Origin: Micromonospora sp. NBC_01813
GTDB taxonomy: Bacteria; Actinomycetota; Actinomycetes; Mycobacteriales; Micromonosporaceae
Length of the DNA: 64,000 nucleotides
Direction of reading: 5' to 3'
Assembly: GCF_035917335.1 (NCBI RefSeq)
Contig: NZ_CP109067.1
Location: 64,501-128,500 of the forward strand
Made by a program: the position numbers and the translations under genes. This document shows, one piece after another, positions 24,154 through 33,338 of the stretch; the first letter of the stretch is position 1; each line of letters opens with the position of its first letter. Under the pieces are notes generated by a model, which searched no databases, was not told the DNA's origin, and saw nothing but the letters and a program-made list of their open reading frames with translations.

Positions 24154-25533
24154 ATGCCAGCCGACCGTATCGACGCCGTGGTGAGTCTCGCCCAGCGGCG
24201 GGGCTTCGCCTTCCCGTCCGGTGAGATCTACGGCGGTGAACCGGTGGCGTGGGACTACGGGCCACTCGGCGTCGAGCTCAAGGAGCACCTGCGGCGGCAG
24301 TGGTGGCGGGCGGTGGTCCAGCAGCGCGACGACGTCGTTGGTCTCGACTCGGCGGTGATCCAGGCCCGCGAGGTGTTCGCCGCCGCCGGTCTGCTCGACA
24401 CGTACGCGCAGACCCGGGCCCGCTGCCGGGCGTGCGATCACGTCCGACCGCTGGACCGGATGGTCGAGGAGTTCACCCGGCGCTCCGGCCGCGCCCCGGC
24501 CGAGCTGGCCGACATGAACTGCCCGAGTTGCGGCACCCGAGGCAGCTTCACCGAACCGGAGCGGGTCAGCGGGCTGTTCGGTGCCTGGCCGGACCGGGCG
24601 GCACCGGCCACCGACCCCTACTACCTGCGCCCGGAGGCGGCACCCGGCACGTTCGTCAACTTCGCCAACGTGATGATCGCCGCCCGGAAGAAGCCGCCGT
24701 TCGGCATCGCCCAGATCGGCCGGGCCTTTCGTAACATCGTCGGGCCAGGCGAGTTCCTGCTGCGCAGCCGGGAGTTGGAGCTGATGGAGCTGGAGTTCTT
24801 CGTGGAGCCCGGCTCGGACGATCACTGGCTCGAATACTGGGTGCAACAGCGTTGGGACTGGTACGTCGACCTGGGTCTCGCACCGGACCAGCTGCGCCGG
24901 GTCGAGCTGCCCCTGGCCGGTCTGCCGCAGCACGCCAAGCGCATGGTGGAGATCGGGTACCGCTCCGGCGGTGCCGGTGCGGAGTTCTTCGGCCTGGAGG
25001 GGGTCACCAACCGGGCCGACTACGACCTCACCGCACACGCCAAGCACTCCGGCGCCGACCTGTCCTACTTCGATCAGGAGCGCGGCGAGCGGTGGGTGCC
25101 GTACGCGATCGAACCGGCGGCCAGCCTGACCGCCGCCGTGTTCGCCTTCCTGCTCGCCGCGTACGACGAGGACGAGGCACCGAACACCAAGGGTGGGGTC
25201 GACAAACGCACCGTACTGCGGTTCGATCCCCGGCTGGCCCCGGTCAAGGTGGCGGTGCTGCCGCTGTCGCGCAACGCTGACCTGTCGCCGAAGGCCCGCG
25301 ACCTCAGCACCGCGCTGCGGCGCCGCTGGGTGGTGGAGTTCGACGACTCGCAGGCGATCGGCCGCCGCTACCGCCGCCAGGACGAGATCGGTACGCCGTA
25401 CTGCGTGACCGTCGATTTCGGCACGCTGGCCGACGACGCGGTGACGATCCGGGACCGCGACACCATGGTGCAGCAGCGGGTGTCGCTCGGTCAGGTCGAG
25501 CGGTACCTGCTGGAGCGGCTGCCCACCGGCTGA
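24154..25533 (+). CDS. glyS: glycine--tRNA ligase (dimeric type)
   Basis: Class II synthetase, 459 residues, the usual length of the single-chain GlyRS. The N terminus RRGFAFPSGEIYGG and DYGPLGVELK is motif 1 region; a zinc cluster CRACDHV ... CPSCGTRG (about residues 90-130) follows; RNIVGPGEFLLRSRE is motif 2; EPAASLTAAVFAFLL near 320 is motif 3; a C-terminal anticodon-binding domain starts at KVAVLPLSRN. TAGGAG lies 10 bp before ATG. In M. tuberculosis glyS (Rv2357c) is next to smtB-zur, the same neighbourhood as here. Confidence 0.97.
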   Translation: MPADRIDAVVSLAQRRGFAFPSGEIYGGEPVAWDYGPLGVELKEHLRRQWWRAVVQQRDDVVGLDSAVIQAREVFAAAGLLDTYAQTRARCRACDHVRPLDRMVEEFTRRSGRAPAELADMNCPSCGTRGSFTEPERVSGLFGAWPDRAAPATDPYYLRPEAAPGTFVNFANVMIAARKKPPFGIAQIGRAFRNIVGPGEFLLRSRELELMELEFFVEPGSDDHWLEYWVQQRWDWYVDLGLAPDQLRRVELPLAGLPQHAKRMVEIGYRSGGAGAEFFGLEGVTNRADYDLTAHAKHSGADLSYFDQERGERWVPYAIEPAASLTAAVFAFLLAAYDEDEAPNTKGGVDKRTVLRFDPRLAPVKVAVLPLSRNADLSPKARDLSTALRRRWVVEFDDSQAIGRRYRRQDEIGTPYCVTVDFGTLADDAVTIRDRDTMVQQRVSLGQVERYLLERLPTG

Positions 25534-25568
25534 CCCGGGTCGGTCGGTGGCGTGGAATCCTGGAGGGC

Positions 25569-26762
25569 GTGTCCGTGACCGCGCACCAGAGTTCCCCGCC
25601 GGCCGCCGCCAGCCGCGCGCCGTTGCCACTCGGCCCGCATCAGGTCTGGCCGCCGGTGGTGCTGGCCCCGATGGCCGGGATCACCAACGTCGCGTTCCGC
25701 CAGCTGTGCCGGGAGCAGGGCGGCGGGCTCTACGTCTGCGAGATGATCACCACGCAGGCGTTGGTCGAACGTAACCCCAAGACGCTGCGCATGATCGCGT
25801 TCGGGCCGGCGGAGCGCCCCCGCAGCCTGCAGCTGTACGGGGTTGATCCGCAGGTCACCGCCGCAGCGGTCCGGATCGTGGTCGAGCGGGACCTGGCCGA
25901 CCACATCGACCTGAACTTCGGCTGCCCGGTGCCGAAGGTCACCCGTAAGGGTGGCGGCGCGGCGCTGCCGTGGCGGCACCGGCTGTTCAGCCGGATCGTG
26001 CGGGACGCGGTGCGGGCGGCGGCCCCGGCCGGGGTGCCGGTGACGGTCAAGATGCGCAAAGGGATCGACGACGACCACCTGACGTACCTCGACGCCGGTC
26101 TCGCGGCGCAGGAGGCCGGGGTGGCGGCCGTGGCACTGCACGGGCGTACCGCCGCGCAGCGCTACTCGGGCAGCGCCGACTGGGACGCCATCGGCCGGCT
26201 CAAGCAGGCGTTGGACGTGCCGGTGCTGGGCAACGGCGACATCTGGGAGGCCGACGACGCGCTGCGGATGGTGGCGCACACCGGTGCCGACGGCGTGGTG
26301 GTCGGTCGTGGCTGCCTGGGCCGGCCCTGGCTGTTCGCCGACCTGTCGGCCGCGTTCGCCGGCCGGGGAGAGCGGGTGCTGCCCGCACTGGGCACGGTGG
26401 CCGCCGCCATGCGTCGGCACGCCGAACTGCTGGTCGACTGGTTCGCCACCGGGCGCGCCGACCGGGCCGTCGCCGAGCGGGACGGCTGCACCGATTTCCG
26501 CAAGCATGTCGCGTGGTACCTGAAGGGGTTCCCGGTCGGCGGCGAGCTTCGGCGGGCCCTGGCGATGGTGTCGAGCCTCGCCGAGTTGGACGCCCTGCTG
26601 GCGCAGCTCGACCCGGCGGAGCCGTTCCCCGTACACGCCCTCGGCCAGCCACGTGGCCGGACGAACGCCCCGGGGAAGGTCTTCCTGCCGGCCGGTTGGC
26701 TGGCCAGCCGGGACGACGAATCGGTGCCGGCCGGGGCGGAACTCGCCGACTCCGGCGGCTGA
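25569..26762 (+). CDS. dusB: tRNA-dihydrouridine synthase, DusB type
   Basis: A 397-residue FMN enzyme that reduces uridine in the tRNA D-loop. FMN-barrel start VVLAPMAGITNVAFR (about residues 30-44); catalytic Cys in LNFGCPVPKVTRKGGGAAL (about 115); phosphate-binding VPVLGNGDIWE and GADGVVVGRGCLGRPW. GTG 25569 with TGGAGGG upstream starts a 20-residue variable lead. The C-terminal 40 residues (after AEPFPVHALGQPRGR) are an actinobacterial extension. It lies 35 bp after glyS and probably shares its transcript. Confidence 0.93.
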   Translation: MSVTAHQSSPPAAASRAPLPLGPHQVWPPVVLAPMAGITNVAFRQLCREQGGGLYVCEMITTQALVERNPKTLRMIAFGPAERPRSLQLYGVDPQVTAAAVRIVVERDLADHIDLNFGCPVPKVTRKGGGAALPWRHRLFSRIVRDAVRAAAPAGVPVTVKMRKGIDDDHLTYLDAGLAAQEAGVAAVALHGRTAAQRYSGSADWDAIGRLKQALDVPVLGNGDIWEADDALRMVAHTGADGVVVGRGCLGRPWLFADLSAAFAGRGERVLPALGTVAAAMRRHAELLVDWFATGRADRAVAERDGCTDFRKHVAWYLKGFPVGGELRRALAMVSSLAELDALLAQLDPAEPFPVHALGQPRGRTNAPGKVFLPAGWLASRDDESVPAGAELADSGG

Positions 26763-26913
26763 ACCGGCGACACATCTTCACGGTGACGTTCGACACCGGT
26801 AAATGCGCGTTCCTGCGCGTGGGAGCGTTTCCGTAGCTGCGTTCCGAGCGGTGCCGCTGCCAGGTGCTGTGCGGCTGGTCACCCACTACTGTCGGCCGGC
26901 TGCGCTGGTCGCA

Positions 26914-26941
26914 TAGCCTGCGCCAACCAATGGCCATTGGT
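26914..26941. promoter_or_regulatory. promoter region of ppdK with a 16-bp palindromic operator
   Basis: ACCAATGGCCATTGGT at 26926-26941 is a perfect 16-bp palindrome, 40 bp before the ppdK start. A -10-like TAGCCT (26914-26919) lies just upstream, with TGTCGG (26890-26895) 18 bp further as a weak -35. A protein on the palindrome would cover the transcription start, so repression is likely. The regulator is unknown. Confidence 0.6.
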
Positions 26942-26981
26942 GAACCATCGTTCAGCGTGGAACGGCACACGGAGGCCAATG

Positions 26982-29717
26982 ATGGCGGTAGCAGGCGAAT
27001 CCGGCGATGCGTTCCGGTCGGCACCGGAGCACCCGCGATATGTGTACGACTTCACCGAGGGAAATCGCGAACAGCGGGATCTGCTCGGCGGCAAAGGCGC
27101 GAACCTGGCCGAGATGACCAATCTCGGCCTGCCGGTCCCACCCGGCTTCACCATCACCACCGAGGCCTGTCGGGCCTACCTGGACCGTGGCGTCCTGCCG
27201 GCCGATCTGCCCGAGCAGATCGCCGCCGCCCTCGCCCGGCTGGAGAGCCAGCGCGGCAAACGCCTCGGCGACCCGGCCGACCCGCTGCTCGTCTCGGTCC
27301 GCTCCGGGGCGAAGTTCTCCATGCCGGGGATGATGGAGACGGTGCTCAACGTCGGGCTCAACGACGACTGCGTGGCCGGACTCGCCGCCCAGGCCGGCGG
27401 AGACGAGCGGTTCGCCTGGGACTCCTACCGCCGGCTGATCCAGATGTACGGCAAGACCGTCTGCGATGTGCCGGGGGAGGAGTTCGAGCAGGCGTTGGAG
27501 GCGGCCAAGCGCACCCGGGCAACCGACGACGACTTGGCGTTGGACGCCGACGACCTGCGCAAACTGGTCCAGGCGTACCAGAAGATCTTCTTTGCGCACA
27601 CCGGCCGGGACTTCCCGCAGGACCCCCGCGAGCAGCTCGACCTGGCGATCGGGGCGGTGTTCGACTCGTGGCACGCCGATCGGGCGGTGGTCTACCGGCG
27701 GCAGGAGCGGATCCCGGCCGATCTGGGCACCGCGGTCAACGTGGTCGCGATGGTCTTCGGCAACCTCGGCCCGGACTCCGGCACCGGGGTGGCCTTCACC
27801 CGCGACCCGGCGACCGGCGCCCAGGGCAGCTACGGCGACTACCTGGCCAACGCGCAGGGCGAGGACGTGGTCGCCGGCATCCGCAACACACTGCCGCTGC
27901 AGGAGCTGGCCCGGATCGACCGGGATTGCTACGACGAGCTGATGACCATCATGGCCCGGCTGGAGAACCACTACCGGGACCTGTGTGACATCGAGTTCAC
28001 CATCGAACGCGGCAAGTTGTGGATGCTGCAGACCCGGGTGGGCAAGCGCACCGCCGCCGCCGCGTTCGTCATCGCCAGCCAGCTCGTCGACGAGGGGATG
28101 ATCGACCTGGACGAGGCGCTGCACCGGGTCAGCGGGGCGCAGCTGGCCCAGCTGATGTTCCCCTGCTTCGACCTGTCCGCCGGGCCGCTCGCGATCGCCA
28201 CCGGGATCGGTGCCTCACCCGGTGCCGCCGTCGGCAAGGTCGTGTTCGACTCCGCGCGGGCGGTGGAACTGGCTGGCCAGGGCGAGCCGGTGATCCTGGT
28301 CCGGCGCGAGACCAATCCGGACGACCTGCCCGGCATGATCGCCGCCCAGGGCATCCTGACCAGCCGGGGAGGAAAGACCAGTCACGCTGCGGTGGTGGCC
28401 CGGGGGATGGGCAAGACCTGCCTGTGCGGGGCGGACGCCCTCGACGTCGACGTCCGGGCCGGGCGCTTCACCGTCGGCGAGCACGCCGTCATGGAGGGTG
28501 ATGTCGTGTCGATCGACGGCACCAGCGGTTGTCTCTATCTGGGTGCGGTGCCGGTGCGTCCGTCGGAGGTGGTGCAGTACTTCGAGGGAGAGGTCGATCC
28601 GGCCACCACCGACGATCCGCTGGTACTGGCCGTACACCGGATCCTGACGCACGCCGACGGCCAGCGGCGGCTGGCGGTGCGCACGAACGCCGACACCGGG
28701 GCCGACGCCGCCCGGGCCCGGCGCTTCGGCGCGCAGGGGATCGGCCTGTGCCGCACCGAACACATGTTCCTGGGCGAACGTCGAGGGCTGGTGGAGCGGC
28801 TGATCCTGGCCCACGACGAGGCGCAGCGGGCGGCGGCGCTGGCCGACCTGCTGCCGTTGCAGCGGGCCGACTTCGTCGACATCTTCCGGGAGATGGACGG
28901 GCTGCCAGTCACCGTGCGGTTGATCGACCCGCCGTTGCACGAGTTCCTGCCGTCGTTGGAGGAACTCGCCGTGTCGGTGGCGTTGGCGCACTCCCGGGGT
29001 CAGCATCCTGGGCGGGACGAGGCGCTGTTGGCCGCGGTCCGTCGGATGCACGAGCAGAACCCGATGCTCGGCCTGCGCGGGGTGCGGCTCGGACTGGTCA
29101 TCCCGGGACTGTTCGCGATGCAGGTGCGGGCGATCACCGAGGCGGCGGCCCAGTTGGCCGCCGCCGGGTACGACCCGCGGCCCGAGATCATGGTGCCGCT
29201 GGTCGGTGCGGTCCAGGAACTGGAGACGGTACGCGCGGAAGCCGACCGGATCATCGCCGACGTGCTGGGGGAGCGTGCGGTCGAGGTCCTGATCGGCACG
29301 ATGATCGAGGTGCCCCGGGCGGCGTTGACCGCCGGCCAGTTGGCCAGCTCGGCCGAGTTCTTCTCGTTCGGCACCAACGACCTGACCCAGATGGCCTGGG
29401 GCTTCTCCCGGGACGACGTGGAGGGTGCCTTCTTCTGGCGCTACCTGGAGCTCGGCATCTTCGGCATCTCGCCATTCGAGTCGCTCGACACCGACGGGGT
29501 CGGCCGGCTGGTGCGGATCGCCGTCGACGAGGGGCGCGCGGCCCGGCCTGGGCTGAAGATCGGGGTGTGCGGCGAGCACGGTGGCGATCCGGACTCGGTG
29601 CGGTTCTTCCACGAGGCGGGACTGGACTATGTGTCCTGTTCTCCGTTCCGGGTGCCGGTCGCCCGGTTGGCGGCTGGCCGCGCGGCGGTGGAGTCGACCG
29701 GGTCGGACAGCCGCTGA
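26982..29717 (+). CDS. ppdK: pyruvate, phosphate dikinase
   Basis: Interconverts pyruvate + ATP + Pi and PEP + AMP + PPi. The 911-residue chain has the N-terminal ATP-grasp part (GGKGANLAEMTNLGLPVPPG near residue 35; SVRSGAKFSMPGMMETVLN), the swivelling phosphohistidine domain GGKTSHAAVVARGMGK (His near 467) and the C-terminal PEP/pyruvate barrel with FFSFGTNDLTQM and the catalytic Cys in GVCGEHGGDP (near 862). Two ATGs follow each other (26979, 26982); the second has the better spacing (six bases) to GGAGG. Lacks the extra domain of PEP synthases. Confidence 0.96.
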   Translation: MAVAGESGDAFRSAPEHPRYVYDFTEGNREQRDLLGGKGANLAEMTNLGLPVPPGFTITTEACRAYLDRGVLPADLPEQIAAALARLESQRGKRLGDPADPLLVSVRSGAKFSMPGMMETVLNVGLNDDCVAGLAAQAGGDERFAWDSYRRLIQMYGKTVCDVPGEEFEQALEAAKRTRATDDDLALDADDLRKLVQAYQKIFFAHTGRDFPQDPREQLDLAIGAVFDSWHADRAVVYRRQERIPADLGTAVNVVAMVFGNLGPDSGTGVAFTRDPATGAQGSYGDYLANAQGEDVVAGIRNTLPLQELARIDRDCYDELMTIMARLENHYRDLCDIEFTIERGKLWMLQTRVGKRTAAAAFVIASQLVDEGMIDLDEALHRVSGAQLAQLMFPCFDLSAGPLAIATGIGASPGAAVGKVVFDSARAVELAGQGEPVILVRRETNPDDLPGMIAAQGILTSRGGKTSHAAVVARGMGKTCLCGADALDVDVRAGRFTVGEHAVMEGDVVSIDGTSGCLYLGAVPVRPSEVVQYFEGEVDPATTDDPLVLAVHRILTHADGQRRLAVRTNADTGADAARARRFGAQGIGLCRTEHMFLGERRGLVERLILAHDEAQRAAALADLLPLQRADFVDIFREMDGLPVTVRLIDPPLHEFLPSLEELAVSVALAHSRGQHPGRDEALLAAVRRMHEQNPMLGLRGVRLGLVIPGLFAMQVRAITEAAAQLAAAGYDPRPEIMVPLVGAVQELETVRAEADRIIADVLGERAVEVLIGTMIEVPRAALTAGQLASSAEFFSFGTNDLTQMAWGFSRDDVEGAFFWRYLELGIFGISPFESLDTDGVGRLVRIAVDEGRAARPGLKIGVCGEHGGDPDSVRFFHEAGLDYVSCSPFRVPVARLAAGRAAVESTGSDSR

Positions 29718-29753
29718 CGGCTCGGCCCGGGTCGGCCGTGGCTGGTCCGGGTA

Positions 29754-29794
29754 GGCGGCCGGCTGCCGTGGGGGGCGGGTACGGCAGCCGGCCG
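29754..29794. terminator. 15-bp hairpin between convergent ppdK and roadblock genes
   Basis: 29754-29768 pairs perfectly with 29780-29794 around an 11-base G-rich loop. It lies 36 bp after the ppdK stop and 24 bp before the end of the opposite gene. The sequence after the stem on the plus strand is CGGTTTCCC, a very short T run. Confidence 0.75.
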
Positions 29795-29817
29795 CCGGTT
29801 TCCCGGTCAGAGCCGGG

Positions 29818-30312
29818 TCAGAACCGCCGGCGGGGCAGCGCGGGGTTGTACGGCAGGGTGGCCATCGGGGTGCGTACCGCCAGCGGTGCCCGGTTGTCCA
29901 GGAAGCTCGGATCCGGATCCGGCACGTTGGTCACCAGTTCGGTCTGCAGGATCCCGTCGACCAGTTGCGCCACCCGGCGGGCGTGCGTGTGTAGCAGCGG
30001 CAGGTCGGCACCCGGGCCGGCGAGTACCGCGAGCAGCGCCCGGCTGCCGGCGGCGTACAGGGCGACGTAGCCGTGGGTGCCCGCGATCACGGTTTCCCGT
30101 AGCTCGCCGTGGCCGGAGGTGACGGCGAACCGGCGGCCGAGGCCGATGCTGGCGGCGGCGAGCGCGGCGATGCTGTCGGCGTCGGTGCCGGTGTCGGTGA
30201 GGTCCCGGCTGATCATCAGGCCGTCCACGCCGGCCAGGACGGAACCGGCCACTTCGGGCACCCGGCGGCGTAGCCCGTGTAGCTCGGTGAGAATGGCGGT
30301 GTCGGTATCCAC
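29818..30312 (-). CDS. roadblock/LC7-domain protein
   Basis: A 164-residue protein with one roadblock/LC7 fold: LHGLRRRVPEVAGSVLAGVDGLMISRDL at the N terminus, then AALAAASIGLGRRFA and YVALYAAGSRALLAVLAG. In actinobacteria such proteins usually sit in conservons with a sensor kinase, DUF742 protein and small GTPase; this one stands alone. GTG 30312 has AAGGAG upstream. The C-terminal 35 residues (VPDPDPSFLDNRAPL onward) are probably unstructured. Likely partner of a MglA-like GTPase encoded elsewhere. Confidence 0.83.
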   Translation of the reverse strand: MDTDTAILTELHGLRRRVPEVAGSVLAGVDGLMISRDLTDTGTDADSIAALAAASIGLGRRFAVTSGHGELRETVIAGTHGYVALYAAGSRALLAVLAGPGADLPLLHTHARRVAQLVDGILQTELVTNVPDPDPSFLDNRAPLAVRTPMATLPYNPALPRRRF

Positions 30313-30627
30313 CGGCGGTCTCCTTCACTCGATCGTCCGGGTGACTGGTCGCCGGCCCCGCCCGTTCGCAGACCGAGACTGGGGCACGGTCCGATCGACG
30401 GGATCAGGGCTGAAGTGACGTTGTGCTCCTGGCACGCTACCGCAAGCGATGTGGCTGTGCAGGCCCGTAACCATCGGCAATTGGACAACAACTGGTAACT
30501 GATCGGCCATTGCGAACGATCTTCGGACTGGCTTCGAGTGTTTGGATCGTCACTGCGGTGTTGCCGCTCCGATCGCCGTACCGTAGGGGTGAGCTTGGGT
30601 TCGTGGTGGACAGCGGGAGGTGGCCCA
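30313..30627. other. divergent intergenic region
   Basis: Separates the roadblock gene (minus) and the glyoxalase-fold gene (plus). It is lower in GC between 30420 and 30530 (GTAACC, CAATTGG, ACAACAACTGG), as expected for two promoters, but I cannot fix -10/-35 boxes with confidence. No small gene with a ribosome site is visible. Confidence 0.35.
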
Positions 30628-30978
30628 GTGGTCAGTCAGTGGGAGAACCTGGTGGTCGACGCCCACGACCCGGCCCGGCTGGCGCGGTGGTGGGCGGAGG
30701 CGCTCGGCTACCGGATAGTGCACGAGGCACCGGACGAGGTGGAGATCCGCAAGTCGCCGGAGCAGCCTCCCGGTCTGCTGTTCGTGCCGGTGCCGGAGAG
30801 CAAGCAGTTGAAGAACCGGATCCACCTCGACCTGCGCCCGACCGACCAGGCGGCCGAGGTGGAGCGACTGGTCGACATGGGAGCCCGCCGGGTCGACCTG
30901 GACCAGGGCGACGTCTCCTGGATGGTGTTGGCCGATCCGGAGGGCAACGAGTTCTGCGTACTCAGCGGGCGGGGCTGA
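30628..30978 (+). CDS. VOC-superfamily (glyoxalase-like) protein
   Basis: A 116-residue single VOC domain: WENLVVDAHDPARLARWWAEALGYRI begins the first beta-alpha-beta module and KNRIHLDLRP ... WMVLADPEGNEFCVL the second. The Glyoxalase_6 subgroup is common in actinobacteria and its substrates are mostly unknown. The start GTG 30628 has GGGAGG eight bases upstream. Its last 17 bases overlap the end of the convergent gene. Confidence 0.85.
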   Translation: MVSQWENLVVDAHDPARLARWWAEALGYRIVHEAPDEVEIRKSPEQPPGLLFVPVPESKQLKNRIHLDLRPTDQAAEVERLVDMGARRVDLDQGDVSWMVLADPEGNEFCVLSGRG

Positions 30979-31519
30979 GCCGGCCGGCGGCCGCGGTGGG
31001 TCGGCGTCGGTCGGCCAGCGCCGGACGACCGTTGGCCGCCCGGTCGACCGCCGACCGCAGGAGCAGCAGGAAGGTACGTGCGTCGGGCCCGTCGCCGAAC
31101 CCCAGCCAGCAGGATTCGGCGCGACCATGCGCGTGCCAGCGGGCGGTCACCAGCAGCCCGTCCCCGGTGGGCGGGGCGAGGGTCAAGGCGTTGAGTCGCG
31201 CCGAGCGGGCGTATCCGCGCGGCAGATCGTCGCCGGCTGTGACCAGATGTCGACCGATCAGGATGTCGATCCGGTGGTGGACCGTGCCCGGTGTCCGGTG
31301 GTGCGGTGACCCTGGCGCGGTCGATCTGGTGAGACAGCAGGCGCTGGCGCCGGCCAGCTCCCCCATGAGCTGGCCGGCGCAGTGCTCCTCGACGGCGTAC
31401 CGCATCGGTCCGGTCACCTCGCTGCTGTGGACGAGCCGGCTGGTACGGGTCCACCCCTGGTCAGCCACGTCTGCGATTGTGAACCGGTAGCCGGCGCCCC
31501 GGGCCGTCGACGTCAACAT
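30962..31519 (-). CDS. hypothetical protein
   Basis: A 185-residue protein starting MLTSTARGAGYRFTIADVADQ (ATG 31519; the ribosome site is weak). It contains three separate Cys regions (EEHCAGQL, ASACCLTRS, ESCWLGFG) and a His-rich middle (SPHHRTPGTVHHRID), so metal or heme binding is conceivable. A longer reading to 31627 would reach past the dgt start on the opposite strand. No family recognised. Convergent overlap of 17 bp with the VOC gene. Confidence 0.6.
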   Translation of the reverse strand: MLTSTARGAGYRFTIADVADQGWTRTSRLVHSSEVTGPMRYAVEEHCAGQLMGELAGASACCLTRSTAPGSPHHRTPGTVHHRIDILIGRHLVTAGDDLPRGYARSARLNALTLAPPTGDGLLVTARWHAHGRAESCWLGFGDGPDARTFLLLLRSAVDRAANGRPALADRRRPTAAAGRLSPAR

Positions 31520-31614
31520 CGCGACACAATTTGGAAATCGAACCGAAACTGTCCCCCGGTCGAGTGACGTACTCCACCGGGCCACTGCCAGGCCTGGGCC
31601 GATAGGCTCCCGAG

Positions 31615-32904
31615 GTGAATCCGCCATCCGGCGATCCGACGGCCGAGACCATCGCCGACAGCCACCGCTGGGTGCCCGAGCCGGCGAAGGGCACCGGCTA
31701 CGGACGCAGCCCGTTCGAGCGTGACCGGGCCAGGGTGCTGCACAGCGCCGGGTTCCGCCGGTTGGCCGCCAAGACGCAGGTGCACACCGCCGACTCCGGC
31801 GGTGCCGACGGGGTGCCCCGTACCCGGCTCACCCACTCGCTCGAGGTCGCGCAGATCGGTCGTGAGATGGGTGCCCGGCTCGGCTGCGATCCGGACGTGG
31901 TGGACGTCGCCGGGCTGGCACACGACCTGGGTCATCCGCCGTTCGGCCACAACGGCGAGCACGCGCTGGACGAGATCGCCGCCGACCACGGCGGATTCGA
32001 GGGCAACGCGCAGACCCTGCGGGTGATCACCCGGCTGGAGGCCAAGGTGATCGGCCCACGGGGCGACTCGGCCGGGCTCAACCTCACCCGTGCCTCGCTC
32101 GACGCGACCTGCAAGTACCCGTGGCCCCGACGGGCCGGGCAACGCAAGTTCGGGGTGTACGCCGACGACCTGCCGGTGTTCACCTGGCTGCGTGACGCGG
32201 CGCCGCAGCCGGACCGGCGCTGCCTGGAGGCACAGGTCATGGACTGGGCCGACGACGTCGCCTACTCCGTGCACGACCTGGAGGACGGCATCCACGGCGG
32301 CTACATCGACCTCGCGGCCCTGTGCGCCGACCGTGACGAACAGGCCGCCCTCGTCGCCGACGTCGCCGAGGTCTACTCCACCGAGTCGGCTGACGACCTG
32401 GCCGGCACGCTCGCGGATCTGCTCGCGCATCCGGCGCTGCGCCCGCTCGCCGGCTATGACGGCAGCCACCCCGCGCAGGCCGCGTTGAAGGGCATGACCA
32501 GCATGCTGACCGGTGCGTTCGTGTCGGCCGCGGTGTCGGCGACCCGGCAGCACGCCGGCCGGCTACCGGTCCGGCGGTACGCGGCGGACCTGGTGGTGCC
32601 GCGCGTGGTGCGGGCCCGGTGCGCCCTGCTCAAGGGTCTCGCGCTGCGGTACGTGATGCGCCGCCCCGGCGCGCAGGCCGGTTACGCCCGACAGCGCGAG
32701 ATCCTCGCCGAGTTGGTCGAGGCGTTGACGCTGCGGGCGCCGACCGACCTGGACGCCGTCTTCGCCCCGTTGTGGACGCAGGCGTCGGACGATCAGGGCC
32801 GGGCCAGGGTGATCATCGACCAGGTGGCCTCGTTGACCGATCCGGCGGCGGTCTCCTGGCATCGGCGACTCACCGGGTCGGCGGGTCGGCGGTCGCCGAG
32901 CTGA
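31615..32904 (+). CDS. dgt: deoxyguanosinetriphosphate triphosphohydrolase family protein
   Basis: An HD-domain dNTPase that removes triphosphate from deoxynucleotides. The 429 residues include RTRLTHSLEVAQIGREMGA (His near 73), the HD pair with AHDLGHPPFGHNGEHAL (about 102-118) and MDWADDVAYSVHDLEDG (Asp near 213). GTG start at 31615; the short N terminus contains GYGRSPFERDRARVLHS, a family hallmark. dgt directly before dnaG is conserved in actinobacteria (Rv2344c-Rv2343c in M. tuberculosis). The last residues vary. Confidence 0.95.
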   Translation: MNPPSGDPTAETIADSHRWVPEPAKGTGYGRSPFERDRARVLHSAGFRRLAAKTQVHTADSGGADGVPRTRLTHSLEVAQIGREMGARLGCDPDVVDVAGLAHDLGHPPFGHNGEHALDEIAADHGGFEGNAQTLRVITRLEAKVIGPRGDSAGLNLTRASLDATCKYPWPRRAGQRKFGVYADDLPVFTWLRDAAPQPDRRCLEAQVMDWADDVAYSVHDLEDGIHGGYIDLAALCADRDEQAALVADVAEVYSTESADDLAGTLADLLAHPALRPLAGYDGSHPAQAALKGMTSMLTGAFVSAAVSATRQHAGRLPVRRYAADLVVPRVVRARCALLKGLALRYVMRRPGAQAGYARQREILAELVEALTLRAPTDLDAVFAPLWTQASDDQGRARVIIDQVASLTDPAAVSWHRRLTGSAGRRSPS

Positions 32905-33041
32905 CCAGCGCCGGCCGGCGGAGACGGCGGTCGCGGCGGTGGCGACACCGAGGAGAACGTGAATCGGGCGGCACCCTCCTCGGCCAAGGAGAGCAGCGTC
33001 CCGGTTCGTCCTGACCGCCGCGGTCGGGCTCCCGGTCGAGG

Positions 33042-33338
33042 TCAGCCGCTGGTCGGTGGGCGGACCGCGACGAGGTCGGCGGCGAGCAGCGCCGACCACC
33101 AGTTCTCGACGTTGGACAGCGACCCGGAGATGATCCGGGGCTGCTCGCCCTCGGTCAGCAGGGTGAGCGCGGACCCGTCCGGCCAGGCCAGTACCCAGCC
33201 GGCGATGTGCGGCAGCTCCTCCTCGGGTGCCAACTCGGCGTCGCGGGTGCGGTAGAGGGCACACAGGCGCGGGGCTCCGTCGAGGGCGACCACATCCAGG
33301 TGGTCGATGGCGTTCGTCTCAGGCAGCAGCTGGGGCAT
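33042..33338 (-). CDS. small hypothetical protein between dgt and dnaG
   Basis: A 98-residue soluble protein (MPQLLPETNAIDHLDVVALDG ...) with three Trp, one in NVENWWSALL. The start ATG 33338 has a strong ribosome site (GGAGGAGGC). It reads against dgt and dnaG. A good promoter lies 35-63 bp upstream of its ATG. No family recognised; the strand-like pattern (VVALDGAPRLCALYRTRDAE) suggests a small beta-rich domain. Confidence 0.65.
   Translation of the reverse strand: MPQLLPETNAIDHLDVVALDGAPRLCALYRTRDAELAPEEELPHIAGWVLAWPDGSALTLLTEGEQPRIISGSLSNVENWWSALLAADLVAVRPPTSG

Noticed and set aside
26763-26981. tRNA or small RNA gene in the dusB-ppdK gap
   Set aside because: No cloverleaf can be drawn; the notable palindrome is too short for tRNA and better explained as an operator.
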